From positions 1-64,000 of the forward strand of contig JAHZEL010000007.1 in assembly GCA_019421865.1 (NCBI GenBank): 64,000 nucleotides of DNA. Reading direction: 5' to 3'. Positions 26,855-34,626 of the stretch are shown one piece after another (position 1 is the stretch's first letter; each line of letters opens with the position of its first letter). The position numbers and the translations under genes are program-made. A model generated the notes under the pieces. The model saw nothing but the letters and a program-made list of their open reading frames with translations. It was not told the origin of the DNA and ran no database searches. Source of the stretch: Desulfovibrionaceae bacterium. Lineage in GTDB: Bacteria; Desulfobacterota; Desulfovibrionia; Desulfovibrionales; Desulfovibrionaceae.

Positions 26855-29800
26855 TTACGCCGTCGCGAACTTTTCGCGCTGCAGTCTGAGAGCTTCCGCC
26901 TGTTCTTCCCAGCTGGCGAAACCGGCCTGCTGGAGAGCGTCGAACACCGTGGCGTCCCAGTCCCAGGCCGCGTAGGTCACGGGCTTGTGGAACGTACGGC
27001 GGAACTCGGCCAGCTTATGGCGGGCATCATGCTCAAAGGGCGTGCTGAAGCAGGCGGAGAGTTCCTTGTGCAGACGGCCCACTTCCTCGTCGTACCAGGC
27101 ACGGATCTCGGCCGGTTCCGTGAGCGCGGCGGCTTCGGCATAGCCGTGCTTTTCAAGCAGGGCATGCAGCTTGGCCACGTGCTGACGGTGCAGCCAGCCG
27201 CCGAGGCCGGAGCTGGGAATGTGCTCGGCTTCCACAGCGGCGAAGTCGGCCTTGGTGCGCATATAGGTATCGGGCACCACGGAGGCGGAAACGATGCCCG
27301 CAATGGCCACCATGCCGCGCAGAATCTCGCTGTTGGCCACGCCCTGACCGCAGAAGCCCACCTTCTTGCAGAACTTCTGACCGGTGAAGATGGTGGTCAG
27401 GATGGCCCAGATGACGGCCGGATCCTCTTCGTCATAGATGTGCGTGAGTTCCGCATTGTCGCGGTCGGTGGCCAGCACCATCTGCGTCATATCGTTGGAG
27501 CCGATGGAGAATCCGTCGAACTCGCTGATGAACTGACGGGCCAGAATGGCGTTGGAAGGCAGTTCGGACATGAGCAGGATCTTGAGGCCTTCCTCACCGC
27601 TGCGCAGGCCGTGCACGTCGGCAAGGTAGGAACGCATGGAGCGGGCCTGTTCCAGCGTACGCACGAAGGGCAGCATGAGCATGAGGTTCTTGCCGCCGTA
27701 CAGGGTACGGGCACGCTTGAAGGCTTCGATTTCCCAGTCGTGAATGTCGCGGGAAACGCCGCGGTAACCGAGCATGGGGTTGTCTTCGGTATGTTCGAAC
27801 AGGCAGCCGCCGAGCAGGTTGCGGTATTCGTTGCTCTTGAAGTCCGTGGTACGGTACACGATGTCCTTGCCGTAGAAGGCCATGGCGAACAGGGCAAGGT
27901 TGCGGCCGAGAGTACGGATGTAGTGATCGCGGCCGCTGGTATGACCGTTGGTCACGATAAGCTGTTCAATCTTTTCAGGAATGCTGCGGATTTCCTCGAT
28001 TTCCTTGCCGAGGCGGGTACGGGCGGCCACGCTGCGGCGGATGGCACCGATATGGAACAGCACTTCCTGCACGAGAGGCTTCTTGGAAGCCGCGGACATG
28101 GCGGCCTTCACTTCTTCCTCGGTCACGGTGGAGCCGGGTTCGTCGGCGCCCATGACGATGCGGATGTGGGTGCGCAGATCGTCGGAAGTCTGGAGCGTTT
28201 CCTCATTCATTTCAGCGCGCTGCATGTATTCGGCCATGAGGGCTTCAGCACGGGACACGCTGGAGGTATTGGCGTAGAGAGACGCCATATCCATGAGCTG
28301 CACCACATAGGGCTTCAGCTGCACGTCGGCGAAGGGAGAACGCACCTGGCCCACGGCGATCTGTTCGGACACGCGGCGGCTGACCTGCTCTTCGAGTTCC
28401 GCGAGGCGGCGTTCCACGAAGCCTTCCAGGGTGCCGTTGTCGTAGGCTTCCAGAGCGGCGGGATGAGCACCGATGTTGCCCAGCATGAATTCCGCACGGA
28501 GCAGGCCCACTTCAAAGTCCGGCACGTTGCGCAGACGGGAGAGGAACAGGGCCTGATTCACGTCGGCCAGCACGATGCCCACATGGGTACGGGTTTCGGG
28601 CAGCTTGGAGATGTCCAGCTCGCCGCCCACTTCGCACAGGGGAAGCAGACCGCGATACACCAGACCGCGCGTGCCGTCCACGGTCACGGGCATGCCGTCC
28701 ATGGCACGCATGGCCAGAGGATTCTGCACGCCGATGACGGCGGCAATGCCGAGTTCGCGGGAGCTGATGGCCGCATGGCTGGTGTCGCCGCCCACGTTGG
28801 CGATGATGGCGGAAGCCACGCGCATGCCGGGCACCATGTCGGGATCGGTACGTTCAGCGGCAAGGATGTCGCCGGGATGGATGCGGTTCAGTTCCAGAGC
28901 GGAGCGCAGGAAGCGCACCGTGCCCTGTCCGGCGCCGCGGGATGCGCCGTTACCGGAAAGAAGCACTTCGCCCTTGGCCGCCGCTTCGGGAAGTACTTCC
29001 TTGCGGCGCATGAAAATGGTGTGGGGATGTTCGTCGAGTTCGGCATTCCAGCGGGTTTCAGGACGGGCCTGAACGAACCAGAGGCGCTGCTTGTCGTCGA
29101 TGCAGAACTCGGTATCCATGATGATGCCGCCGTACGCCTTGCTGATGGCGCGCACGCCCTGAGCGACTTCGATGGGCTGGTTTTCGCCGAGAGCCCACTG
29201 ATTCACTTCGTTTTCCGGCACGGACTCGATGTGCGTGCCGTCATCGCCTTCGTTGTAGACCATGCGCACGGTCTTGCGGCCCATGAAGCGCAGAACCACG
29301 TCGGTGCCGTCGTCGCGCTGGAAGACATAGAACTTGTCGGGGGTCACCATGCCGCCCACGATGGATTCGCCGAGGCCGTAGCTCGAGTCGATGCTGACGA
29401 GGTCGTTGCGGCTCGTGCCGCGGCAACCGGTGGCCGTATCGGCGGAGAAGGCCGTACCGGCCACCACGGGACGGATCATGCGCATGATGCAAACGGACAG
29501 AGCCGTATTTTCAATGGCCCATTCCTTACGCGCGGCTTCGGCGATGGAAGGATCGCCTTCCTTTTCGGCATGCGCCACGGCATCGAGAATGGCTTCGCGG
29601 CGATAGGTCATGGAGCGAAGGTTGTAGGCGGAAGCGCAGTCCCAGAGGTAGGCTTCGGCCACGGCGTCTTCGCCCGTGATGTTCAGGAAGGTATCCTGAA
29701 GACCGGCAAACGCCTTCTTGCGGGAGTCTTCACCGGCAGCGGAAGAACGCACGGCAACGGGGAATTCACCTTCTCCGGCTTCGTCGCACATGTCGCGGTA

Positions 29801-30310
29801 GGCGCGGCGCACGGCCTCGTCCACTTCGGCGGGCAGGGAGATGGAAAGAATGGCGGCCTGCACCAGCATGGAACGGCGGCGGAGCTGGTCGATGTTTTCC
29901 TGCGATTCCGCAAAGCCGTGCACCACCTGATTGATGAAGTCACGCAGGCAGGTGCTGGCGCTCTTGCCCGCGCCGCGCTCACGGATTTCGGCGGCGGCAC
30001 GGCGCACGAAGCTGCCGAAGAAGCTGTGGTCGGAAGCCACGGCGGGAGAGGTCCAGTCGACCTCGGCCATGGCGGTGTCCACAACGTCATACACAAGGGA
30101 AGCGTTCACGCGGCTTTCATCGAGAACCACATGAAAGGCCGTGGCGGGAATGGCGCGGAACTGCGGCGTGCGGATGCCCTCCACGCGGCTGATGAGCGCG
30201 GTATTGTAGTTCTTGCCGCCCACCAGCATTTCCGCAGATTCGCCCATGCGGACGATGTCCGCGCCGGTCATAATAAAACGGGAACCAGATTCGTTCATGG
30301 TATCGCTCAT
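26855..30310 (-). CDS. ppsA: Phosphoenolpyruvate synthase-like enzyme, enlarged
   Basis: A 1151-residue protein; ordinary PpsA is about 800. The N-terminal nucleotide-binding domain (FPVAVRSSAAGEDS, near residue 200) is followed by the phosphohistidine domain with catalytic His512 (GGDTSHAAISSREL) and the PEP/pyruvate barrel ending with Cys987 (KVGFCGQGVANS). Extra length comes from an insertion of roughly 150-250 residues in the first half of the barrel and a C-terminal tail of about 150 residues after Cys987. The reaction is pyruvate + ATP to PEP + AMP + Pi, feeding gluconeogenesis. It lies 69 bp downstream of a GAPDH gene on the same strand. Both enzymes point to sugar synthesis from small acids. 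Confidence 0.88.
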   Translation of the reverse strand: MSDTMNESGSRFIMTGADIVRMGESAEMLVGGKNYNTALISRVEGIRTPQFRAIPATAFHVVLDESRVNASLVYDVVDTAMAEVDWTSPAVASDHSFFGSFVRRAAAEIRERGAGKSASTCLRDFINQVVHGFAESQENIDQLRRRSMLVQAAILSISLPAEVDEAVRRAYRDMCDEAGEGEFPVAVRSSAAGEDSRKKAFAGLQDTFLNITGEDAVAEAYLWDCASAYNLRSMTYRREAILDAVAHAEKEGDPSIAEAARKEWAIENTALSVCIMRMIRPVVAGTAFSADTATGCRGTSRNDLVSIDSSYGLGESIVGGMVTPDKFYVFQRDDGTDVVLRFMGRKTVRMVYNEGDDGTHIESVPENEVNQWALGENQPIEVAQGVRAISKAYGGIIMDTEFCIDDKQRLWFVQARPETRWNAELDEHPHTIFMRRKEVLPEAAAKGEVLLSGNGASRGAGQGTVRFLRSALELNRIHPGDILAAERTDPDMVPGMRVASAIIANVGGDTSHAAISSRELGIAAVIGVQNPLAMRAMDGMPVTVDGTRGLVYRGLLPLCEVGGELDISKLPETRTHVGIVLADVNQALFLSRLRNVPDFEVGLLRAEFMLGNIGAHPAALEAYDNGTLEGFVERRLAELEEQVSRRVSEQIAVGQVRSPFADVQLKPYVVQLMDMASLYANTSSVSRAEALMAEYMQRAEMNEETLQTSDDLRTHIRIVMGADEPGSTVTEEEVKAAMSAASKKPLVQEVLFHIGAIRRSVAARTRLGKEIEEIRSIPEKIEQLIVTNGHTSGRDHYIRTLGRNLALFAMAFYGKDIVYRTTDFKSNEYRNLLGGCLFEHTEDNPMLGYRGVSRDIHDWEIEAFKRARTLYGGKNLMLMLPFVRTLEQARSMRSYLADVHGLRSGEEGLKILLMSELPSNAILARQFISEFDGFSIGSNDMTQMVLATDRDNAELTHIYDEEDPAVIWAILTTIFTGQKFCKKVGFCGQGVANSEILRGMVAIAGIVSASVVPDTYMRTKADFAAVEAEHIPSSGLGGWLHRQHVAKLHALLEKHGYAEAAALTEPAEIRAWYDEEVGRLHKELSACFSTPFEHDARHKLAEFRRTFHKPVTYAAWDWDATVFDALQQAGFASWEEQAEALRLQREKFATA

Positions 30311-30379
30311 AAAGGCCTCTCGGTCATGTTTCGGGGAAAAGCACCCCGCATTGCATTCGGATATTGCCGCAGACTCGTT

Positions 30380-31387
30380 TTACGCTTCCAGATGGGAAGC
30401 CACGAGGCGGATCAGACGGCCGAGCTGATGCGTAAAGCCGGACTCGTTGTCATACCAGACCACGACCTTGAGCATGGTCTTGTTCATAACGGTGGTGAAG
30501 GATGCATCAACGGTGCCGCCGTGGGTGTCGCCCACATAGTCGATGGACACCAGCGGCTCGTCGCAATAGCCGAGCGCTTCATAAAGCCAGGTTTCAGAAG
30601 CGTACTTGAGAGCGGCGTTGACTTCCTGCGCGGTGACTTCCGTCTTAAGTTCGCAGGTGAAGTCCACCAGAGAAACGTCGGGAGTGGGAACACGAAGAGC
30701 GCCGCCGTTGAGCAGGCCCTTGAGTTCGGGAATGACCAGACCCACGGCCGCAGCGGCGCCCGTGGTGGTGGGAATGATGGACAGACCGGCGGCACGACCA
30801 CGGCGCAGATCCTTCTGCGTACCGTCCAGCAGACGCTGGCTCATGGTATAGGAATGAATGGTGGTCATGAGGCCGTGGAGAATGCCGAATTCGTTGTGCA
30901 GCACCTTGACGGCGGGAGCGAGGCAGTTGGTGGTGCAGGAGGCGGCGGAAATAACGTGATGCTTTTCAGGATCGTAGATGTCCTGGTTCACGCCCATGAC
31001 GATGGTGGCATCGGCATCATTGCAGGGAGCGGAAATAATGACCTTCTTGGCGCCGCAGTTCATGTGAAGCGCCAGAAGTTCACGCTTTTTGAGAGTGCCG
31101 GACGTATCCACGACGATGTCCACGCCGTAGTCGCCCCACTTCCATTCGCCCTTGTCGCAGCGGGTGATGGCGATTTCGCGGCCGTCGAGCTTCAGACCGT
31201 TTTCCGTGGATTCCACTTTGCCGGGGAAGCGGCCGTGCACGGAATCGTACTTGAGCAGATACGCCATTTCCTCGTTGCTGGCGCGGTGACCGTTGATGAC
31301 GACCACTTCACACTGAGGGAAAAGGTGCATAACACGAAGCAGATATCTGCCGATGCGCCCAAAACCGTTGATACCTATCCTGATCAT
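30380..31387 (-). CDS. gap: Glyceraldehyde-3-phosphate dehydrogenase
   Basis: A 335-residue phosphorylating GAPDH. The Rossmann start GINGFGRIGRYLLR, the catalytic SAASCTTNC (Cys151), the HSYTMSQRLLDG loop with the catalytic His and the C-terminal WYDNESG are all present. The Asp that normally follows Asn32 and binds the NAD ribose hydroxyls is Gly33, in INGHRAS, which suggests use of NADP or both cofactors. The following gene is PEP synthase, so an anabolic, GapB-like role fits. The start MIRIGINGFG follows AAAGGATTCCCTC. Confidence 0.93.
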   Translation of the reverse strand: MIRIGINGFGRIGRYLLRVMHLFPQCEVVVINGHRASNEEMAYLLKYDSVHGRFPGKVESTENGLKLDGREIAITRCDKGEWKWGDYGVDIVVDTSGTLKKRELLALHMNCGAKKVIISAPCNDADATIVMGVNQDIYDPEKHHVISAASCTTNCLAPAVKVLHNEFGILHGLMTTIHSYTMSQRLLDGTQKDLRRGRAAGLSIIPTTTGAAAAVGLVIPELKGLLNGGALRVPTPDVSLVDFTCELKTEVTAQEVNAALKYASETWLYEALGYCDEPLVSIDYVGDTHGGTVDASFTTVMNKTMLKVVVWYDNESGFTHQLGRLIRLVASHLEA

Positions 31388-31628
31388 GAGGGAATCCTTT
31401 TTTTGACGGCCATGAGGCGATCTTCAGCCTCCCTGACTTTCAGAGAAACCGTGCGCGGCGGCCTTGATGGGAGACAACGTACAGGAAACCCGTGTCCGCA
31501 GAACGGCAGAATCATGGCAGTTGCGTGACAGTTTCCGTCAGAAATGCCGCATACGACACTCGGACCGGCTTAGGCTGAGATGCGGAAACGCACGCCGCCC
31601 TGCCGCATCGATGTTCTGCAACGGCAAG

Positions 31629-31655
31629 GCAAAAAGCTCCGCACTTCAGCGGAGC
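31629..31655 (-). terminator. Minus-strand terminator-like hairpin upstream of gap
   Basis: GCTCCGC, a TGAAGT loop and GCGGAGC are followed by TTTTTGCC on the minus strand. There is no gene between here and the next terminator, so it may act as a back-up terminator or an attenuator in the gap leader. Confidence 0.7.
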
Positions 31656-31690
31656 GACTGTTCTTTTACAGAGAAATATCGGGCGATTAA

Positions 31691-31730
31691 AACAAAACCG
31701 ACCCGGGACGGAAAGGATGATCCCGGGTCG
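31691..31730 (-). terminator. Minus-strand terminator with no upstream protein gene
   Basis: CGACCCGGGA and TCCCGGGTCG form a perfect 10-bp stem with a 12-base loop, followed by GTTTTGTTTTAA. Because no coding gene precedes it on this strand, it probably ends a small RNA. Confidence 0.75.
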
Positions 31731-31860
31731 ATTCCATCCGGCATCCTGCGGGTGTGGAGCCGGCGACGCCGCATGCTTCGTTGCCACAGGAAGCATTCGG
31801 CCCATTCTGTTCTCTGAGGTTTGGCTGTTCCCTCATGAGAGCTCACATTATTGAACATCA
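31691..31860 (-). ncRNA. Candidate small RNA between gap and phoB
   Basis: About 130 bases on the minus strand lead into a strong terminator without a credible protein frame. The stretch contains ATGCTTC, a 10-base loop CTGTGGCAAC and GAAGCAT, plus a GC-rich inverted section (GGCGTCGCC). The 5' end is not defined. It does not match tmRNA, SRP RNA or RNase P motifs that I can recognise; 6S RNA cannot be excluded. Confidence 0.3.
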
Positions 31861-31872
31861 GTGACCAACAGA

Positions 31873-31918
31873 GGTCAGTTATGTGTCAATTGTGTGACAG
31901 TCTTCTCTTTTTTATAAA
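31873..31918 (+). promoter_or_regulatory. Pho-box-like direct repeats and -10 upstream of phoB
   Basis: GGTCA (31873), TGTCA (31884) and TGACA (31895) recur at exact 11-bp spacing, the arrangement of Pho boxes (TGTCA repeats). A TATAAA -10 element follows at 31913-31918. This would allow PhoB to autoregulate. Confidence 0.55.
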
Positions 31919-31984
31919 AATATGTCATTATTCCCCAAGTAGAAGGCCCGGTATTTTTATTTGACGTGTGACACTGAGGAAATC

Positions 31985-32668
31985 ATGAGCGAAAGCCTCA
32001 TTCTCGTCGTAGACGACGAACAGGATATACGCGACCTGCTGGTCTTCAATCTCAAACGCGAAGGATACGCCACTCTGGAAGCCGCCGACGGCATGACGGC
32101 GCTTGAGCTGGCCAGAAACAACAGACCGGCCCTCATTCTTCTCGACGTCATGCTGCCCCGGATGGACGGACTTGCCGTATGCCGGGAGCTGGGCAAGGAC
32201 AGAGCCACGGAAAACATCCCCGTCATCATGCTTACCGCCCGCGGGGACGATGTGGACCGTATCGTCGGCTTTGAACTCGGCGCCGACGACTACGTGGTCA
32301 AGCCTTTCAACACCCGCGAACTTCTGCTCCGCATCAAGGCCATGCTCCGTCGTCGTGCCGTACAGAAGGACGACGATCCCATACTGCGCTGCCACGGCGT
32401 CTGTCTCGATCCTCAGGCCCACAAAGTGACCGTGAACGACAAGCCCGTGGAACTCACGGCCATACAGTTCTGCCTTCTGCAGGACCTCATGCAGAATCCC
32501 GGCTGCGTACGCTCCCGCGAAGAGCTCCTCAGCTCCGTCTGGGACTATCAGTTCGACGGCTACGACCGCACGGTGGACACCCATATCAAGCGCCTGCGCG
32601 CCCGCCTCGGTGAAGCCGCCGACATCATCGAAACCGTGCGCGGCATAGGCTATCGCTGCAAGGGATAA
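31985..32668 (+). CDS. phoB: Response regulator, PhoB-like
   Basis: A 227-residue OmpR/PhoB-family regulator. The receiver has Asp10-Asp11, phospho-acceptor Asp54 (LILLDVMLPRMDG), Thr in MLTARGDDVDR and Lys in DYVVKPFNTREL. The winged helix spans about residues 130-225 (ELTAIQFCLLQDLMQNPG, DRTVDTHIKRLRARLG, ETVRGIGYRCKG), where DTHIKRLRxKLG is characteristic of PhoB. The start ATG 31985 has GAGGAAATC upstream and is preferred to an earlier in-frame ATG at 31961. It is followed 3 bp later by its kinase. Pho-box-like repeats upstream support the PhoB name. Confidence 0.8.
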   Translation: MSESLILVVDDEQDIRDLLVFNLKREGYATLEAADGMTALELARNNRPALILLDVMLPRMDGLAVCRELGKDRATENIPVIMLTARGDDVDRIVGFELGADDYVVKPFNTRELLLRIKAMLRRRAVQKDDDPILRCHGVCLDPQAHKVTVNDKPVELTAIQFCLLQDLMQNPGCVRSREELLSSVWDYQFDGYDRTVDTHIKRLRARLGEAADIIETVRGIGYRCKG

Positions 32669-32671
32669 GAT

Positions 32672-33808
32672 ATGAAAGCGCCTTCCATCATTCCAAACAG
32701 GGAATCCTGCTTCACCGATCTGACGGCCCCCCAGCCCGAAGAGCCGGTCAAGGCTCCCTTTCCGGCCAATCCCATTCCGCTCGACAGCATTCTCGACAGC
32801 CTGGACGAGGGGGTGCTCATTCTCAACAAGCAGGGCGTGGTGCTCAAGGCCAATCCCTCCTTCTGCCGGCTTTTCACCTCCAATGCCGTGGGCATGCCCG
32901 CTTCCTCGGTCGTCCCCGGTTCCACCTTCCGTGAAATGCTCGACGCCTTTCTCCACGACTTTCTTCCCGAAAGGCATTCCTCTCCGGCGTTCCGCATCAC
33001 GCTGGACAAGGATCTCGTGCTCAGCGTCCGCATTACGCCCCTCAAGGATCAGGATCCGCTCTTTGCCAATGAATCGGCCCCTCATGCCGTAGTGGTGTTC
33101 CACAATATCAGCGATCTTGTCCGCATGAACAGACGGCGCAGAGAATTCATGGGGGAAATAGCCCACGAACTGCGCACGCCGCTCACCACCATCATAGGCT
33201 TTGCCGAAACCATTCTCGATCTGCCGCCCCATCATACCGAAGACCGGCAGAAGTTCACCGGAACCATTCTGCGCAATGCCAGACACATGGCCCTTCTTGT
33301 GGAGGACATGCTGCGGCTTTCCAAGCTGGAGAGCGGAACCGTTCCCCTGCAGCTGACCTGCGTCCGGGCCGCCTTCGTTCTCGAAGACGCCCTCGATGCC
33401 TGCACGCCGCATCTGGAAGCCAAGGAGCTTACGGCCGACATCCATATGGACAGGGCCATGAACATCCGGGCCGATGCCCACTACATCACGCAGGTCTTCC
33501 GCAACCTTCTGGAAAACGCCTGCCGCTATGCCCCCCCCGGCAGCGTCATCACCATCACCGGCGAACCTTCGCCCTTTGAGGCCTCGGCCGTGTTCACCGT
33601 GTCGGATCAGGGACCGGGCATTCCCGAGTCCGACTGCGAACGCATTTTTGAGCGCTTCTACAGAGTGGAAAAGGAACGGGTCTCCCCGTCCTCCACAGGA
33701 CTCGGACTTGCCATCTGCAAGCATATCGTGGAGCGGCACGGCGGCATGATCCGGGCGGAAAAGGGACCGGGCGGCATGTTCCTCTTCACCGTACCTCTGG
33801 CTCAGTAG
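32672..33808 (+). CDS. phoR: PhoR-like histidine kinase without transmembrane segments
   Basis: A 378-residue kinase. A PAS-like domain occupies about residues 35-140 (ILDSLDEGVLILNKQGVVLK), then HisKA with His165 (FMGEIAHELRTPLTTIIGFA), and HATPase_c with NLLENACRYAPPGS, SDQGPGIPES and STGLGLAICKHIVERHGG. The sequence matches PhoR from the PAS domain onward, but the N terminus has no hydrophobic helix, so it should be cytosolic or attached through a partner. AAGGGATAAGAT precedes the ATG. It is co-transcribed with phoB. Confidence 0.82.
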   Translation: MKAPSIIPNRESCFTDLTAPQPEEPVKAPFPANPIPLDSILDSLDEGVLILNKQGVVLKANPSFCRLFTSNAVGMPASSVVPGSTFREMLDAFLHDFLPERHSSPAFRITLDKDLVLSVRITPLKDQDPLFANESAPHAVVVFHNISDLVRMNRRRREFMGEIAHELRTPLTTIIGFAETILDLPPHHTEDRQKFTGTILRNARHMALLVEDMLRLSKLESGTVPLQLTCVRAAFVLEDALDACTPHLEAKELTADIHMDRAMNIRADAHYITQVFRNLLENACRYAPPGSVITITGEPSPFEASAVFTVSDQGPGIPESDCERIFERFYRVEKERVSPSSTGLGLAICKHIVERHGGMIRAEKGPGGMFLFTVPLAQ

Positions 33809-33849
33809 AAAAGCCCGCTTCTCCGTGCGGGAAATAGCCTCTTTCGGTG

Positions 33850-33878
33850 TTGACATCCCCCCTGAAAACCCATAAAAG
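33850..33878 (+). promoter_or_regulatory. tRNA-Thr promoter
   Basis: TTGACA (33850-33855), a 17-bp spacer and TAAAAG (33873-33878) lie 13 bp before the mature tRNA 5' end, a good housekeeping-promoter arrangement. Confidence 0.8.
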
Positions 33879-33891
33879 AAATGTCCGAAGC

Positions 33892-33967
<76 letters not shown>

Positions 33968-33976
33968 GTGAAATCA

Positions 33977-34010
33977 AGCCCTTACGGTAACAACCGTGAG
34001 GGCTTTTTTT
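33977..34010 (+). terminator. tRNA-Thr terminator
   Basis: AGCCCTTACGGT pairs with ACCGTGAGGGCT (one mismatch) around a 4-base loop and is followed by seven Ts. Confidence 0.92.
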
Positions 34011-34063
34011 CGTATCCTCTCATCTCCGGGGGACCACCGGGGAACAACATGAAAAGCAACAGG

Positions 34064-34099
34064 ACACAAAAAGGACGCCCGGTTCTTCCAAGCGTCCTT
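34064..34099 (-). terminator. Minus-strand terminator next to the small broken ORF
   Basis: AAGGACGC, a 13-base loop and GCGTCCTT are followed by TTTGTG on the minus strand. It sits 20 bp after the stop of the ORF remnant at 34122. Confidence 0.75.
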
Positions 34100-34121
34100 C
34101 TGCTCCGTCATAATGTTCCCA

Positions 34122-34327
34122 TCACTGGATAATCCCGCAGACGTTGCGGTTACCCGAAAACAAGTCTGAGCCTCTCATCAATCCACCTGCTTTTGTGGTG
34201 AGCGGTATTAACTTTTCAAGGCGGACTTTTTGTGGAGACAGAGGGAGCTTCAGCTCCTCAGCACCCCAGTTTGACAGTCCGTCCAGTGTCAGTATCTCAT
34301 ACCCTCAGGATGCTTTTCCGTGACCAT
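34122..34327 (-). pseudogene. Small frameshifted ORF near tRNA-Thr
   Basis: From ATG 34327 (AGGGAA upstream, a TATAAT-like box before it) the frame reads MVTEKHPEG and then stops within four codons. In a neighbouring frame an uninterrupted 60-codon segment continues (GYEILTLDGLSNWGAEELK, later GGLMRGSDLFSGNRNVCG) to TGA at 34122. Joining the two at GAGGGTATGAG gives a sensible protein of about 69 residues followed by a terminator. It could be a broken small gene left by an element that used the adjacent tRNA, or a sequencing error. I do not recognise the family. Confidence 0.35.
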
Positions 34328-34626
34328 GGAAGCCGTTCCCTGGTATTATATATATTTATAAATTCGTCTGGCTAAATCACTATTACACGCATAGAAATTC
34401 TCCCATAGCGCATGACGCGCGCATGGCGATACCTGCTCATGCCGCCGGACTTCAGACGCAAAAAAACCTTCTTTCTGAATCAGAAATCATCCGTATCATC
34501 GAGAAGGTGTTTTTGCCGCGGCGGGCATACACTCTGCCAACGAACACCGCACTGCTGACGGCAGTCTGTTCGTCGACCAGTGTCCGTTTCCCGGCCCGAG
34601 CCTGCGGCTCGGACCGGGAGCGAACA
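34328..34626. other. Intergenic region with a strong hairpin at its end
   Basis: About 300 bases without a supported gene. At 34590-34618 CCCGG-CCGAGCC pairs with GGCTCGG-CCGGG around a TGC loop, just after the TRAP large-subunit stop on the minus strand. There is no T tract, so it may stabilise the 3' end rather than terminate. Confidence 0.5.

Noticed and set aside
26780..31528. 1582-codon open frame on the plus strand
   Set aside because: It is antisense to PEP synthase and GAPDH, both with full domain sets. The long open frame comes from strong third-position GC bias, and its His/Gly/Ala-rich product matches nothing.
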